Shown piece after piece: positions 12,213 through 21,526 of a stretch of DNA of 64,000 nt (the first letter of the stretch is position 1; each line of letters starts with the position of its first letter). The notes under the pieces were generated by a model. The model ran no database searches. It saw only the letters and a program-made list of their open reading frames with translations, and was not told where the DNA came from. The stretch is from the NCBI RefSeq assembly GCF_001984105.1, contig NZ_MTQM01000007.1, positions 1 to 64,000 of the forward strand, in the 5' to 3' direction. Origin of the DNA: Microbacterium sp. CSI-V. GTDB taxonomy: Bacteria > Actinomycetota > Actinomycetes > Actinomycetales > Microbacteriaceae. A program made the translations under genes and the position numbers.

Positions 12213-14738
12213 TCAGACGCTCGCCTCGCCGTCCCGGATGGCGGCGCCGAAACGCTTCGCCGCCACCGCGACGCCACTCATCTTGGCCTCCGTCGCTTCG
12301 GCCGCCGTCAGCGTCCGATCCGCCGCACGGAAGCGCAGGGCGAACGTCAGGCTCTTCGTTCCGTCCGCAACGCCGGGCCCGCGGTAGTCATCGACCAGCC
12401 GCACGCCTTCGATCAGCGGCGCACCGCCCTCGAGCAGCGCAGCCCGCACCTCGCCCGCGGCGGCCCCGACCGGCACGACGACCGACACGTCCTGCGTGGC
12501 CGCCGGGAAGCCGGACAGGGACGCCGCGACCACCCGCGACTGCGCGCGCTCGAGAAGCGCATCGAGGTCGAGTTCCGCCACCAGCACGCGCCCCGGGAGA
12601 TCGGCCGCGGCGGCCACGGCAGGCAGCAGCTCACCGACGTAGCCCACGTCGACACCCGCGACCAGAACCCGCGCCGTACGGCCCGGATGCAGCGCCGCAC
12701 GCTGTGCCTGAACCAGTTCCACGTCGACGCCGGCTGCTCCGGCCAGCACGCGCACCGCGTCCACCGCGTCGGCGAGGTCGGCCGCGACGGCCGCCTGCCC
12801 CGGCTGCTTGGCGACGAGGTTCCCCGTCAGCAGCACGGCGACGTGCCGACGCTGCGGCGGGATCGACGCGTCGAGTGCCGTCAACGTCGCGGCATCCGGC
12901 CGCACCGCGAGCGGCGGGACCGAGGAGGTGCCGTACTGCACCCCCGGCTTCGGCAGGAAGACGGTGCCCGTCTCGAACAGGGCGAGATCGACGATGCCCC
13001 GCGAGAGGTTGCGGTGGGCGACCTGCAGCAGACCGGGCACGAGCGAGCGGCGCAGGAACGGCGCCAGCCCGTCGAGCGGGTTGGCGAGTTTCACGCTCGG
13101 CAGCGCTTCGCCCGACGGCGATCCGTGCAGATCGTTCTGCTCGGAGGTGGTGAAGGGGAACGACGGCGTCTCGACGAACCCCGCCGCAGCCAGAGCGTTC
13201 GCGACGCGCCGGCGCCCCTGCTGAGCGAGGGTGAGCCCGCGCCCCGAGGGAGGGGTCGGGAGCACCGACGGGATGCGGTCGTAGCCCTCGATACGGGCCA
13301 CCTCTTCGGCGAGCGTCCACTTGTCGGTGAGGTCGGGGCGCCACGACGGGGGCACGACGCTCCATCCGCTCTCGCTCCGGTCGACCGTCGCGCCGATGAG
13401 GCGCAGGGCGCGCTCCGTCTCATCGTCGGTGTACTCGACGCCGATGAGACCCGGGACGAACTCCCGGGGCAGCGCGATCGCCTCGCGGGTGTAGCTCTCC
13501 GCGAGCGAGCCCCCGAGGGAGGTGTCGAGCGTGCCACCGGCCAGCTCCACCATGAGGGTCGCCACGCGCTCCGCGGCGACGAAGGCGACGAGCGGGTCGA
13601 CGCCGCGCTCGAAACGTCGCGACGCCTCGGAAGGCAGCTTGTGACGACGCGCGGTCCGCGCGATCGAGACCTGGTCGAACGTGGCCGCCTCGATGAGCAC
13701 GTTGCGGGTCGCGTCGCTCATCTCGGTCGGGCCGCCGCCCATGACGCCGGCGAGACCGATCGGGCCGGACTCGTCGGTGATGACGAGATCTTCGACGTGA
13801 AGGGTGCGGACCTGGCCGTCCAGGGTCTCGAGCTTCTCGCCCGCGGTCGCTCGGCGGACCGTGATGCCACCCTGCAGGCGGTCGAGGTCGTAGCCGTGGA
13901 TCGGCTGGCCGAGTTCGAGCATCACGTAGTTGGTGATGTCGATCAGCACACCCAGCGATCGGATGCCGGCCAGGGACAGGCGCGTGATCATCCACGGCGG
14001 CGTGGGGCGCGACGGGTCCACATCGCGCACGATGCGCGCGACGAACTGGCTCGCCCCGACGCGTCCGCGGATCGGCGCGGCGTCGGCGACGGAGATCGGG
14101 AACCCGTGGGGCGTGCGCTCGCGCGCGGCGTCGTGGCCGGCGCCCGGGTCGCGGAAGGCGGCGCCGGTCGCGTGCGAGTACTCGCGGGCGACACCGCGCA
14201 GGGAGAGGGCATACCCCCGGTCGGGCGTGACGTTGATCTCGACGGCGACGTCGTCGAGCCCGAGCAGCGCGATGGCGTCGGTTCCCACCGGGGCGTCGAT
14301 GCCGAGCTCGACCAGACGCAGGATGCCGGAATGCTCGCTGCCGAGACCCAGTTCCTTGGCGGACGCGATCATGCCGTCGGACACGTGACCGTACGTCTTG
14401 CGCGCGGCGATCGGGAAGGGTCCGGGAAGGACCGAACCCGGAAGCGTCACGACGACCTTGTCGCCCTCGAAGAAGTTGCCGGCTCCGCAGACGATGCCAC
14501 GGATGCCGCCGTGCTCCTCGCCGACGTCGACCTGGCACCACCGGATCGTCTTGCCGTTGGACTGCGGTTCGGGCGTGAACTCCTTCACCTCGCCGACGAC
14601 GACGGGACCCGACAGCTCGAAGCGGTGAACGTCCTCTTCTTCGAAACCGACCGACACCAGGGCCGCCAGGACGTCGTCCGGTGCGGCATCCGCCGGCACG
14701 TCGACGTACTCGCGCAACCAGGAGAGCGGGACGCGCAT
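12213..14738 (-). CDS. pheT: phenylalanine--tRNA ligase beta subunit
   Basis: Large subunit of the heterotetrameric PheRS. It begins MRVPLSWLREYVDVP, then a tRNA-binding EMAP-like domain (VVVGEVKEF, about residues 46-54), B3/B4 and B5 domains in the middle, and a ferredoxin-like anticodon-binding domain at the end (DVSVVVP, about 748). Length 841 is usual for Actinobacteria. Its ATG shares a base with the pheS stop (TGATG). The pair forms a two-gene operon. B3/B4 carries editing of mischarged Tyr-tRNA-Phe in the family. Confidence 0.96.
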   Translation of the reverse strand: MRVPLSWLREYVDVPADAAPDDVLAALVSVGFEEEDVHRFELSGPVVVGEVKEFTPEPQSNGKTIRWCQVDVGEEHGGIRGIVCGAGNFFEGDKVVVTLPGSVLPGPFPIAARKTYGHVSDGMIASAKELGLGSEHSGILRLVELGIDAPVGTDAIALLGLDDVAVEINVTPDRGYALSLRGVAREYSHATGAAFRDPGAGHDAARERTPHGFPISVADAAPIRGRVGASQFVARIVRDVDPSRPTPPWMITRLSLAGIRSLGVLIDITNYVMLELGQPIHGYDLDRLQGGITVRRATAGEKLETLDGQVRTLHVEDLVITDESGPIGLAGVMGGGPTEMSDATRNVLIEAATFDQVSIARTARRHKLPSEASRRFERGVDPLVAFVAAERVATLMVELAGGTLDTSLGGSLAESYTREAIALPREFVPGLIGVEYTDDETERALRLIGATVDRSESGWSVVPPSWRPDLTDKWTLAEEVARIEGYDRIPSVLPTPPSGRGLTLAQQGRRRVANALAAAGFVETPSFPFTTSEQNDLHGSPSGEALPSVKLANPLDGLAPFLRRSLVPGLLQVAHRNLSRGIVDLALFETGTVFLPKPGVQYGTSSVPPLAVRPDAATLTALDASIPPQRRHVAVLLTGNLVAKQPGQAAVAADLADAVDAVRVLAGAAGVDVELVQAQRAALHPGRTARVLVAGVDVGYVGELLPAVAAAADLPGRVLVAELDLDALLERAQSRVVAASLSGFPAATQDVSVVVPVGAAAGEVRAALLEGGAPLIEGVRLVDDYRGPGVADGTKSLTFALRFRAADRTLTAAEATEAKMSGVAVAAKRFGAAIRDGEASV

Positions 14739-15778
14739 CAGACCACCATTCCGAACTGCTCGCTGAAACGGACATCGCCCTCGGCCATGTCGCGCATGTC
14801 TTGGACGTCGCTGCGGAACATGAGCGTGCGCTCGATGCCCATGCCGAAGGCGAAGCCCGAGTACTCCTCGGGATCGATCCCCGCGGCACGCAGGACGTTG
14901 GGGTTCACCATTCCGCAGCCGCCCCACTCGATCCATCGCGCACCGCCCTTGAAGGTGGGGTGCCACAGGTCGAGCTCGGCGCTCGGCTCGGTGAACGGGA
15001 AGAAGTTGGCGCGGAACCGGGTCTTCGCCTCGGGCCCGAAGAGCACGCGGGCGGCGTGGTCGAGGGTGCCCTTGAGGTGGGCCATCGTGATGCCCTTGTC
15101 GACCACGAGTCCTTCGAACTGCGTGAAGACGGGGAGGTGCGTCGCGTCGAACTCGTCGGTGCGGTAGACCCGGCCCGGGCACAGGACGTAGATCGGGAGG
15201 TCGCGTTCGAGCATCGATCGCACCTGCACCGGGCTCGTGTGCGTGCGCATCACCAGGTGTCGCGCGACGGGGTCGACGAAGAACGTGTCCTGCATCTGCC
15301 GCGCCGGGTGGTCGACGTCGAAGTTCAGTGCGTCGAAGTTGAACCACTCGTGCTCGAGCTCGGGACCCTCGGCAATCTCCCACCCCATGCCGACGAAGAT
15401 GTCGGACACCTGCTCCTGCAGGAGCGAGATGGGATGACGTGCGCCCACCCGCGCACGCTGCGGCAGTGCTGTGACGTCGACGCGCTCCGCGTCCAACCGC
15501 GCCGCGGTCTCCGCCTCGGCTAGCTCGCCCTCACGGACCGCGAACGCCTGATTCACCCGGCCGCGCGCCTGCCCGACGAGCTTGCCGAAAGCGGCCTTGT
15601 TCTCGGAGGCGACGTCACGCAGGCGGGCGTTCAGTCGCGATAGCGGCGACTGCTCCCCCGCATGTGCGGAGCGGGCGGCCTTCAGGTCGGCCGTGGTCGC
15701 GGCACCGGCGACCGCGGCGAGCGCGGCATCGACGGCGGAGGCGACGGCCTCGGGGGTGATCTCAGGTGCGTCGGACAC
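14738..15778 (-). CDS. pheS: phenylalanine--tRNA ligase alpha subunit
   Basis: Catalytic class II subunit. The amino-terminal 90 residues are a coiled-coil tRNA-binding arm; class II motifs follow, including MRTHTSPVQVRSM (motif 2 region, about 191-203) and GFAFGMGIERTLM (motif 3, near the carboxy terminus). Length 346 fits. The start is GTG, with TAGACT (15787-15792, minus strand) eight bases upstream, so the mRNA is probably leaderless or nearly so. Confidence 0.96.
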   Translation of the reverse strand: MSDAPEITPEAVASAVDAALAAVAGAATTADLKAARSAHAGEQSPLSRLNARLRDVASENKAAFGKLVGQARGRVNQAFAVREGELAEAETAARLDAERVDVTALPQRARVGARHPISLLQEQVSDIFVGMGWEIAEGPELEHEWFNFDALNFDVDHPARQMQDTFFVDPVARHLVMRTHTSPVQVRSMLERDLPIYVLCPGRVYRTDEFDATHLPVFTQFEGLVVDKGITMAHLKGTLDHAARVLFGPEAKTRFRANFFPFTEPSAELDLWHPTFKGGARWIEWGGCGMVNPNVLRAAGIDPEEYSGFAFGMGIERTLMFRSDVQDMRDMAEGDVRFSEQFGMVV

Positions 15779-15841
15779 GAGAACCGAGTCTACCGACGGG
15801 CGGGGATGCTCCCCCGCCCGTCTGTCGAGACGGCGAGCGCG

Positions 15842-16759
15842 TCAGGCCGCCGAACCGGGGTCGTTCTTGCCCGCCCCGCGCTGCGCGACGATGAGCTCGG
15901 TGTCGGTGCCGGTCTGGCCGGGAGGCTCGGCGCCCGCGACACGCGCTGCGCGCGGCGAACGGCGCAGGCCGATCTCGACGCGGTGCGCGGCGTACGACAG
16001 CGCCAGACACATGGCGACGTAGATCACGCTCGCGATCATGGCCGCGGGGATGAGCGGCGAGCCGTACTCGCCGTTCGAGCCGAGCTGCCGCGCGAAGTAC
16101 AGCAGTTCGGGGTAGGTGATGATGAAGCCGAGCGCCGTGTCCTTCAGCGTCACCACGAGCTGCGCGATGATCACCGGCAGCATCGCCCGGATGGCCTGAG
16201 GCAGGAGGATCAGACGCATCACGTTGGACTTGCGAAGGCCCAGGGCGTAACCGGCCTCGCTCTGACCGCGCGGCAGCGACTCGACGCCGGCCCGGATGAC
16301 CTCGGACAGAACCGACCCGTTGTACGCGATGAGAGCGATCACGACGGCCCAGTAGGGCGAGAGGCGGATGCCGATGACGGGCAGACCGTAGTAGAGCAGG
16401 AGCATGAAGACCAGCACGGGCACGGCGCGGAGGATCTCCACGATCCAGCCGACCGGGATGCGAACCCAGGCGTGGTCGGACAGGCGCCCGATCGCGAGGA
16501 CGAATCCGAGCACCAGCGCACCGACCGCCGCGGCCGCGAAGGCCGACAGGGTGGCGAGGGTGGCTTCGCCGAAGCGCACCCAGATCGCGGTGTAGGTGAA
16601 GACGTTCCACTTCGTCGCGGAGAACTGCCCGGTGTCGATGAACCGCCACACGACGAAACCGATGATCCCCGCGACCACCACGAGGGTGAGCGCGCCGAGG
16701 AGCCGGTTGCGCACGCGCGCGCGCGGGCCGGGGAGATCGTAGAGGACGGAGGAGCTCAT
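15842..16759 (-). CDS. gluD: amino acid ABC transporter permease (GluD-like)
   Basis: Membrane permease of a polar amino acid importer, probably glutamate. Five or six hydrophobic segments lie between residues 20 and 240, with the inner-membrane component loop EVIRAGVESLPRGQSEAGYALG (in part, about 152-173) that contacts the ATPase. I start at MSSSVLYDLPGP (16759), where the ATG overlaps the gluC stop (ATGA), rather than a few codons upstream. The carboxy-terminal tail from about 255 is hydrophilic. It is the last gene of the gluABCD order. Substrate is inferred from synteny with the Corynebacterium gluABCD system. Confidence 0.87.
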   Translation of the reverse strand: MSSSVLYDLPGPRARVRNRLLGALTLVVVAGIIGFVVWRFIDTGQFSATKWNVFTYTAIWVRFGEATLATLSAFAAAAVGALVLGFVLAIGRLSDHAWVRIPVGWIVEILRAVPVLVFMLLLYYGLPVIGIRLSPYWAVVIALIAYNGSVLSEVIRAGVESLPRGQSEAGYALGLRKSNVMRLILLPQAIRAMLPVIIAQLVVTLKDTALGFIITYPELLYFARQLGSNGEYGSPLIPAAMIASVIYVAMCLALSYAAHRVEIGLRRSPRAARVAGAEPPGQTGTDTELIVAQRGAGKNDPGSAA

Positions 16760-17406
16760 CGGGCCACCTTCCACTTCTTCTCGGCGGCGTTCTGCAGAGC
16801 CGAGAGCACCAGCACGAGCAGGACGAAGATGACCATGACCAGGACGATCGTCACCAGCTGGTTCTCGCCGTTCTCACTCATGTTGGCGCGGATGTTGCCG
16901 AGGTTGACGACCGAGAAACCCGAGGCGACGGTGGTGTTCTTCAGGAGGGCGATGAACACGCTCACCATCGGGGGGATCACGGAGCGGGTCGCCTGCGGGA
17001 GGACGACCAGCGTCATCACCTGACCGAAACTGAGACCCAGGGCCCGGGCGGCCTCGGCCTGCCCGACGGGCACCGTGTTGATCCCCGACCGGATCGTCTC
17101 GGCGACGTAGGTCGCGGTGTAGATGCCGATGCCGCAGACCGCCAGCGGCAGGAAGAAGCCGCGGGGCACGTCCACGAGGAGCGGCACGCAGAACGCGAAG
17201 AAGAACAGGACGAGGGTCAACGGGGTGTTGCGGATCCAGTTCACGTAGACCGCGCCGACCGCACGAGCGATCGGTACCGGCGAGACGCGCATGGCCGCGA
17301 CGACGAACCCGAGCACGATGGCGATCGCCCCTCCGCCCAGGAAGAGGACGACGGTTCCCCACAGCGCCTGCGCCCACAGGTCGGGGTAGTCGAAGATCTG
17401 ATTCAC
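16756..17406 (-). CDS. gluC: amino acid ABC transporter permease (GluC-like)
   Basis: A 216-residue permease with about five membrane segments and the motif ETIRSGINTVPVGQAEAARA (about 118-137) that docks to the ATPase. It pairs with the following permease as a heterodimer. The ATG overlaps nothing upstream; a 76-base gap separates it from gluB, and it overlaps the next gene by four bases. Confidence 0.88.
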   Translation of the reverse strand: MNQIFDYPDLWAQALWGTVVLFLGGGAIAIVLGFVVAAMRVSPVPIARAVGAVYVNWIRNTPLTLVLFFFAFCVPLLVDVPRGFFLPLAVCGIGIYTATYVAETIRSGINTVPVGQAEAARALGLSFGQVMTLVVLPQATRSVIPPMVSVFIALLKNTTVASGFSVVNLGNIRANMSENGENQLVTIVLVMVIFVLLVLVLSALQNAAEKKWKVAR

Positions 17407-17482
17407 CGGTTGATTCCTGTCTTCTCGTGATCGACGAGGTCGAGGGTGCGGGCGACGCGCTCACGCCGCCCGCACCGTGTGC

Positions 17483-18403
17483 TCAACCGGCGGCGTCGAC
17501 CGCGGGCTGCTTGCCCTCGACGCCCGAGGCGCCGAGGTTCTTCTCGAAGATCGCCTGCCAGGTCGACCCGCCATCGGTGAAGAGCGTGTTCACGAACTCC
17601 TGGAACGACGTGTCGCCCTTGGCCAGGCCGACGCCGTAGCGCTCCTCGCTGAAGGGCTCGCCCGCGATCTTGAGGTTGTCGGGATCCTGCGCGGCGTAGC
17701 CCAGGAGGATGGCCTCGTCGGTGGTCACGGCATCCACTTCGCCGTTCTTGAGCTTCTCGACGCACTGCGAGTACGTGTCGAACTCGACGACCTTCGCGGG
17801 AGTCTCCTCGCGGATGCGCTGGATCGGCGTGGAGCCGGTCACCGAGCACACCGTGGTGTCCGCGGTGAGCGAGTCCTTGCCGGTGATCGTGTCATTGTCG
17901 GCCGCCACCAGCAGGCCCTGGCCGGTGAGGAAGTACGGACCGGCGAAGGAGATCTGCTCCTTGCGCTTGTCGGTGATCGAATAGGTGCCGACGTAGTAGT
18001 CGATGTCGCCGTTGATCAGCGCCTGCTCGCGGTTGGCCGATGCGATGGCCTTGTACTCGACCTTGGACTCGTCCGCCGGGTCGTACCCGAGGGACGCGGC
18101 GATCCACCGCGCGATGTCGACGTCGAAGCCCTTGCGCTCCCCCGTGACGGGGTCGAGGTAGCCGAGGCCCGGCTGGTCTTCCTTCACACCGATGACGACC
18201 TTGCCCGCCGAGCTGATCTTCTCGAACGTGGGGCTGCCGTCGATGGTCACGTTCGACGCGACCTCGCCCCACACCGGGGCGTCGGAGGAACCCTCGCCGG
18301 AACCGGCGTCGGGCGAACCGGGGGTACCGCTGTTGCAGGCGGTGAGAGCGAGCAGGCCGGCGGCGATGACGCCGACACCCGCGAGAAGCCGAGATTTACG
18401 CAT
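17483..18403 (-). CDS. gluB: glutamate-type ABC transporter substrate-binding lipoprotein
   Basis: Extracellular solute-binding protein family 3. The signal peptide (about 1-22) ends in the lipobox LTAC, with C23 as the lipid-modified cysteine, followed by a Gly/Ser/Asp-rich linker. The bilobed domain begins near residue 58 (FEKISSAGKVVIGV). ATTDEA-type hinge residues occur as AVTTDEAILLGYAA (about 226-239). Length 306. It has AAGGAG as ribosome-binding site ten bases before its ATG. It lies downstream of gluA after a 108-base gap, a usual place for boosted expression of the binding protein. Confidence 0.9.
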   Translation of the reverse strand: MRKSRLLAGVGVIAAGLLALTACNSGTPGSPDAGSGEGSSDAPVWGEVASNVTIDGSPTFEKISSAGKVVIGVKEDQPGLGYLDPVTGERKGFDVDIARWIAASLGYDPADESKVEYKAIASANREQALINGDIDYYVGTYSITDKRKEQISFAGPYFLTGQGLLVAADNDTITGKDSLTADTTVCSVTGSTPIQRIREETPAKVVEFDTYSQCVEKLKNGEVDAVTTDEAILLGYAAQDPDNLKIAGEPFSEERYGVGLAKGDTSFQEFVNTLFTDGGSTWQAIFEKNLGASGVEGKQPAVDAAG

Positions 18404-18511
18404 GTGATGTCTCCTTGGTTACGTGTGCTGTTCGGAGGGGATACAGGGGGATGGCACGTCGGGTCGGCCGGAGGCGGTGCGGGCAGCGGAACACCGTCGT
18501 TCCGCGCGCGA

Positions 18512-19273
18512 TCAGTGGGTGATGAGCTTCGAGAGGAAGTCCTTCGCTCGATCGGACTGCGGGCGCGTGAAGAACTGCTCGGGCGCGGCCTGCTCGACGA
18601 TCTGGCCGTCGGCCATGAACACCACCCGGTTCGCGGCCTTGCGGGCGAATCCCATCTCGTGGGTCACGACGATCATGGTCATCCCGTCAGCCGCGAGCCC
18701 CACCATGACGTCGAGCACCTCGTTGATCATCTCGGGGTCGAGGGCCGAGGTGGGCTCGTCGAACAGCATGACCTTCGGCTTCATGGCCAGGGCACGGGCG
18801 ATGGCCACGCGCTGCTGCTGACCGCCGGACAGTTGCGCGGGCAGCTTGTCGGCCTGGTGGCCCACGCCGACGCGGTCCAGGAGCGCGCGCGCCTCTTTCT
18901 CAGCATCCGCCTTCTTCATCTTGCGGACCTTGATCGGGCCGAGCGTGACGTTCTCGAGGATCGTCAGATGTGCGAAGAGGTTGAACGACTGGAAGACCAT
19001 GCCCACGTCGGCGCGCAGCTTCGCGAGGCCCTTGCCCTCTTCGGGCAGCGGGTCGCCGTCGATCGTGATCGAGCCGCTGGTGATCGTCTCGAGGCGGTTG
19101 ATCGTGCGGCAGAGGGTCGATTTGCCCGACCCGGACGGGCCGATGACGACCACGACCTCGCCGCGATCGACCGTGAGATCGATGTCTTTCAGCGCTTGGA
19201 ATTGGCCGTAGTGCTTCTGCACGTCGGACAGGACGACAAGGGGCTCGGGGCCCGCCGGGGGAACGGATGCCAT
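18512..19273 (-). CDS. gluA: glutamate-type ABC transporter ATP-binding protein
   Basis: Cytoplasmic ATPase of the importer. Walker A GPSGSGKST is at 45-53, the signature LSGGQQQR near 147-154, and Walker B VMLFDEPTSALDPE follows. Length 253 is standard for the GlnQ/GluA group. TAGGGT (19280-19285, minus strand) lies six bases before the ATG, so this heads a leaderless gluABCD transcript. Confidence 0.93.
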   Translation of the reverse strand: MASVPPAGPEPLVVLSDVQKHYGQFQALKDIDLTVDRGEVVVVIGPSGSGKSTLCRTINRLETITSGSITIDGDPLPEEGKGLAKLRADVGMVFQSFNLFAHLTILENVTLGPIKVRKMKKADAEKEARALLDRVGVGHQADKLPAQLSGGQQQRVAIARALAMKPKVMLFDEPTSALDPEMINEVLDVMVGLAADGMTMIVVTHEMGFARKAANRVVFMADGQIVEQAAPEQFFTRPQSDRAKDFLSKLITH

Positions 19274-19279
19274 TCGCCC

Positions 19280-19285
19280 ACCCTA
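19280..19285 (-). promoter_or_regulatory. -10 box for leaderless gluABCD
   Basis: TAGGGT on the minus strand, six bases before the gluA ATG; a weak TGGTTG lies 17 bases upstream. Confidence 0.45.
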
Positions 19286-19347
19286 TGAGACCGATCAGAA
19301 AGCAACCACACCGTGGCGCGCGCCTTAACCGTTCTGTAACAGCGGAA

Positions 19348-20145
19348 TCACCCGGCGCGCTGCGCGAACGCCGTCTCGTAGAGACAGACGCTGGCGGCGG
19401 TGGCGAGGTTCAGCGACTCCGCACGCCCGTAGATCGGCAGCCGCAGCGACTGGTCCGCGTGCGCCAGCGCGGTCTCGTCGAGGCCGCGGGCCTCGTTGCC
19501 GAACAACCACGCCGTCGGACGGCTGAGCAGGTCTCGCGACGCCACGAAATCGTCGCCCCCGACGTCGGCGGCGACCACGCGCAGCCCCGCCTCGTGCACG
19601 CGCGCGACGACATCGGCGAGTTCGAGGTCCACGGCGACCGGGAGGTGGAAGAGCGACCCCGTGGTCGAGCGCACCACCTTCGGGTTGTAGAGGTCCACGG
19701 TGCGTCCGGTGAGGATCACCGCGTCCGCACCGGCGGCGTCCGCCGCCCGGATGATCGTGCCCAGGTTGCCGGGATCGCGCACCTCCTCGCAGATCGCGAG
19801 CAGAGTCGGCCCCTCGGCGAGGATGTCCTTCAAGGCGGTCGGCGACTGGCGGGCCACCGCGACGATGCCCTGCGGGGTGACCGTGTCGGCCATGGCATCC
19901 AGCACCGCCTCGGTCGTGTACTGCAGGTCGACACCGGCGTCGACGGCGGCGTCGCGCACGTCGGTGTGCTTCTCGAGGGCGCTGGGGGTCGCGTACAACT
20001 CGAGCACCGTCTCGGGCGCCCAGGCGAGAGCCTCGCGCGCGGCTTGCGGGCCCTCGAGGAGGAACAGGCCGGTCTCCTGCCGGGCGGCGCGCTTGCTCAG
20101 CTTGGCCACGGCGCGCACCCGCGGCGAACGAGGGTTCTCCAGCAC
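19348..20145 (-). CDS. TrmH/SpoU family RNA methyltransferase
   Basis: Methylates ribose 2-prime oxygens in rRNA or tRNA with S-adenosylmethionine. The protein opens with LENPRSPRVRAVAKL, has an amino-terminal substrate-binding domain (to about 95), and a SPOUT catalytic domain with VRDPGNLGTIIRAADAAGAD (about 121-140) and LFGNEARGLDE (about 221-231), the knot motifs. I chose the GTG at 20145 because TACACT (20152-20157, minus strand) ends six bases before it; an ATG nine codons upstream is possible. It follows rplT and may be partly co-transcribed past the terminator. The exact target nucleotide cannot be told. Confidence 0.87.
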   Translation of the reverse strand: MLENPRSPRVRAVAKLSKRAARQETGLFLLEGPQAAREALAWAPETVLELYATPSALEKHTDVRDAAVDAGVDLQYTTEAVLDAMADTVTPQGIVAVARQSPTALKDILAEGPTLLAICEEVRDPGNLGTIIRAADAAGADAVILTGRTVDLYNPKVVRSTTGSLFHLPVAVDLELADVVARVHEAGLRVVAADVGGDDFVASRDLLSRPTAWLFGNEARGLDETALAHADQSLRLPIYGRAESLNLATAASVCLYETAFAQRAG

Positions 20146-20199
20146 GTCCCCAGTGTATGGCGCGAGCGGCATGAACCCCGAGAACCCGCGCAGAAACGC

Positions 20200-20233
20200 C
20201 GAACGGGCGCCCTCCGCGGAGGACGCCCGTTCG
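20200..20233 (-). terminator. terminator of infC-rpmI-rplT
   Basis: A GC-rich stem of about 16 pairs with one mismatch (CGAACGGGCG at one end, CGCCCGTTCG at the other) follows the rplT stop by 12 bases. On the minus strand GCGTTTC follows, a weak T run. Confidence 0.6.
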
Positions 20234-20245
20234 TGGAACCGGTGA

Positions 20246-20629
20246 TTACGCGGTCTTGGCGGCGTTGACGTCGCTGGGCAGCGCGGCCTTGGCCGTCGCG
20301 ACGAGCGAGGCGAACACGGCCGGCTCGTTCACGGCGAGCTCGGCGAGCATGCGACGGTCGACCTGCACACCCGCGAGGCCGAGGCCCTGGATGAAGCGGT
20401 TGTACGTGAGACCGTTCTGGCGGCTCGCGGCGTTGATGCGCTGGATCCACAGACGACGGAAGTCGCCCTTGCGCTTGCGACGGTCGCGGTACGCGTAGAC
20501 GAGCGAGTGGGTGACCTGCTCCTTCGCCTTGCGGTACAGGCGCGAACGCTGACCCCGGTAACCGGAGGCGCGCTCGAGGATGACGCGACGCTTCTTGTGG
20601 GCGTTGACAGCCCGCTTGACTCTAGCCAT
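20246..20629 (-). CDS. rplT: 50S ribosomal protein L20
   Basis: Early-assembly 23S rRNA binding protein of the large subunit. The sequence begins [15 protein letters not shown] and carries the L20 signature around residues 54-70 ([13 protein letters not shown]). Length 127 is slightly long, with an Ala-rich tail typical of this lineage. It is the third gene of the infC operon. L20 represses this operon in some bacteria; no such site is shown here. Confidence 0.97.
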   Translation of the reverse strand: MARVKRAVNAHKKRRVILERASGYRGQRSRLYRKAKEQVTHSLVYAYRDRRKRKGDFRRLWIQRINAASRQNGLTYNRFIQGLGLAGVQVDRRMLAELAVNEPAVFASLVATAKAALPSDVNAAKTA

Positions 20630-20658
20630 TTCTCATTCTTCCTAACGTGCGTCGGCGC

Positions 20659-20853
20659 TCAGAGGCCGAGGAGCTTCTTGGCGACCTTCGAGTCGCCCTT
20701 GGCCAGGACCTGCTCCTGGTTCAGGCGACGGGTGCGCTTGGAGGCCTTGCCCTCGAGGTTGTGCCGCATGCCGGCCTGCTGCTTCATGAGCTTGCCGCTA
20801 CCGGTCAACTTGAAACGCTTCTTGGCGCCCGAGTGGGTCTTCTGCTTCGGCAT
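20659..20853 (-). CDS. rpmI: 50S ribosomal protein L35
   Basis: Basic 64-residue protein beginning [15 protein letters not shown], the L35 signature. It lies between infC (46 bases upstream) and rplT (29 bases downstream), the conserved order. Confidence 0.97.
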   Translation of the reverse strand: MPKQKTHSGAKKRFKLTGSGKLMKQQAGMRHNLEGKASKRTRRLNQEQVLAKGDSKVAKKLLGL

Positions 20854-20899
20854 CTGTCTTCCTTCGTTGGGTTTCCCGGCGGAGCGGGAGTCGGGGAGC

Positions 20900-21526
20900 T
20901 TACTCGGCGGGTGCCGGTTCAGCGGTGCCCTCGGGGGCCGAGTCGCCACGAGCGGCGCTGCGTGCCGCCTCGCGGTTCGCCGCGCGCTGCGCGTTCTGCT
21001 CGGTCTTGACCTCGGACTTGTTCTTGTGAGGAGCAACCACCATGACCATGTTGCGACCGTCGATCGTCGGGTTCGACTCGACCGTGCCGAACTCGGCGAC
21101 GTCTTCGGCGAACTTGCGCAGCAGACGCACACCCTGCTCGGGACGGGACTGCTCGCGGCCACGGAAGAGGATCATCGCCTTGACCTTGTCGCCGGCCTGG
21201 AGGAAGCCCTCGGCGCGCTTGAGCTTGGTGATGTAATCGTGCGCCTCGATCTTCAGACGGAACCGAACCTCCTTGAGGACGGTGTTCGCCTGGTTGCGTC
21301 GCGCTTCCTTGGCCTTCTGAGCGGCCTCGTACTTGAACTTGCCGTAATCCATGATCTTGACCACGGGCGGCTTGGAGCTCGGGGCGACCTCGACCAAGTC
21401 GAGGTCCGCTTCCTGGGCCAGGCGCAGCGCAGCTTCGATTCGGACGATGCCGACCTGCTCGCCGTTGGGTCCGACGAGACGGACCTCCGGGACTCGGATG
21501 CGCTCGTTGGTGCGGGGATCGCTGAT
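20900..21526 (-). CDS. infC: translation initiation factor IF-3
   Basis: Binds the 30S subunit and checks start codons. Starting at ATC (21526) gives 208 residues that begin I(M)[18 protein letters not shown], the conserved amino terminus; the linker and carboxy-terminal domain follow ([18 protein letters not shown], then [10 protein letters not shown]). AGAGGAG lies seven bases before ATC. The first ordinary start (TTG at 21397) would cut off the first 43 residues of the amino-terminal domain, so ATC is preferred. A rare start lets IF-3 repress its own translation in other bacteria. The tail is Ala/Glu-rich. Confidence 0.94.
   Translation of the reverse strand: MSDPRTNERIRVPEVRLVGPNGEQVGIVRIEAALRLAQEADLDLVEVAPSSKPPVVKIMDYGKFKYEAAQKAKEARRNQANTVLKEVRFRLKIEAHDYITKLKRAEGFLQAGDKVKAMILFRGREQSRPEQGVRLLRKFAEDVAEFGTVESNPTIDGRNMVMVVAPHKNKSEVKTEQNAQRAANREAARSAARGDSAPEGTAEPAPAE

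Noticed and set aside
12687-15167. An 826-codon plus-strand open frame opposite pheT and pheS
   Set aside because: It is antisense to two certain genes, is rich in Arg, Asp, Val and His as expected from the complement of high-GC codons, and has no family likeness.
18404-18511. Attenuator between gluA and gluB
   Set aside because: Only a five-pair stem is visible (GGAAC-N6-GTTCC), with no T run; too weak to list as a feature.
17477-19288. A 603-codon plus-strand open frame opposite the gluABCD genes
   Set aside because: Shadow of real genes with low-information composition; no start signal.
20900-21397. infC starting at TTG 21397
   Set aside because: This removes the conserved first 43 residues of IF-3; ATC at 21526 with AGAGGAG restores them.
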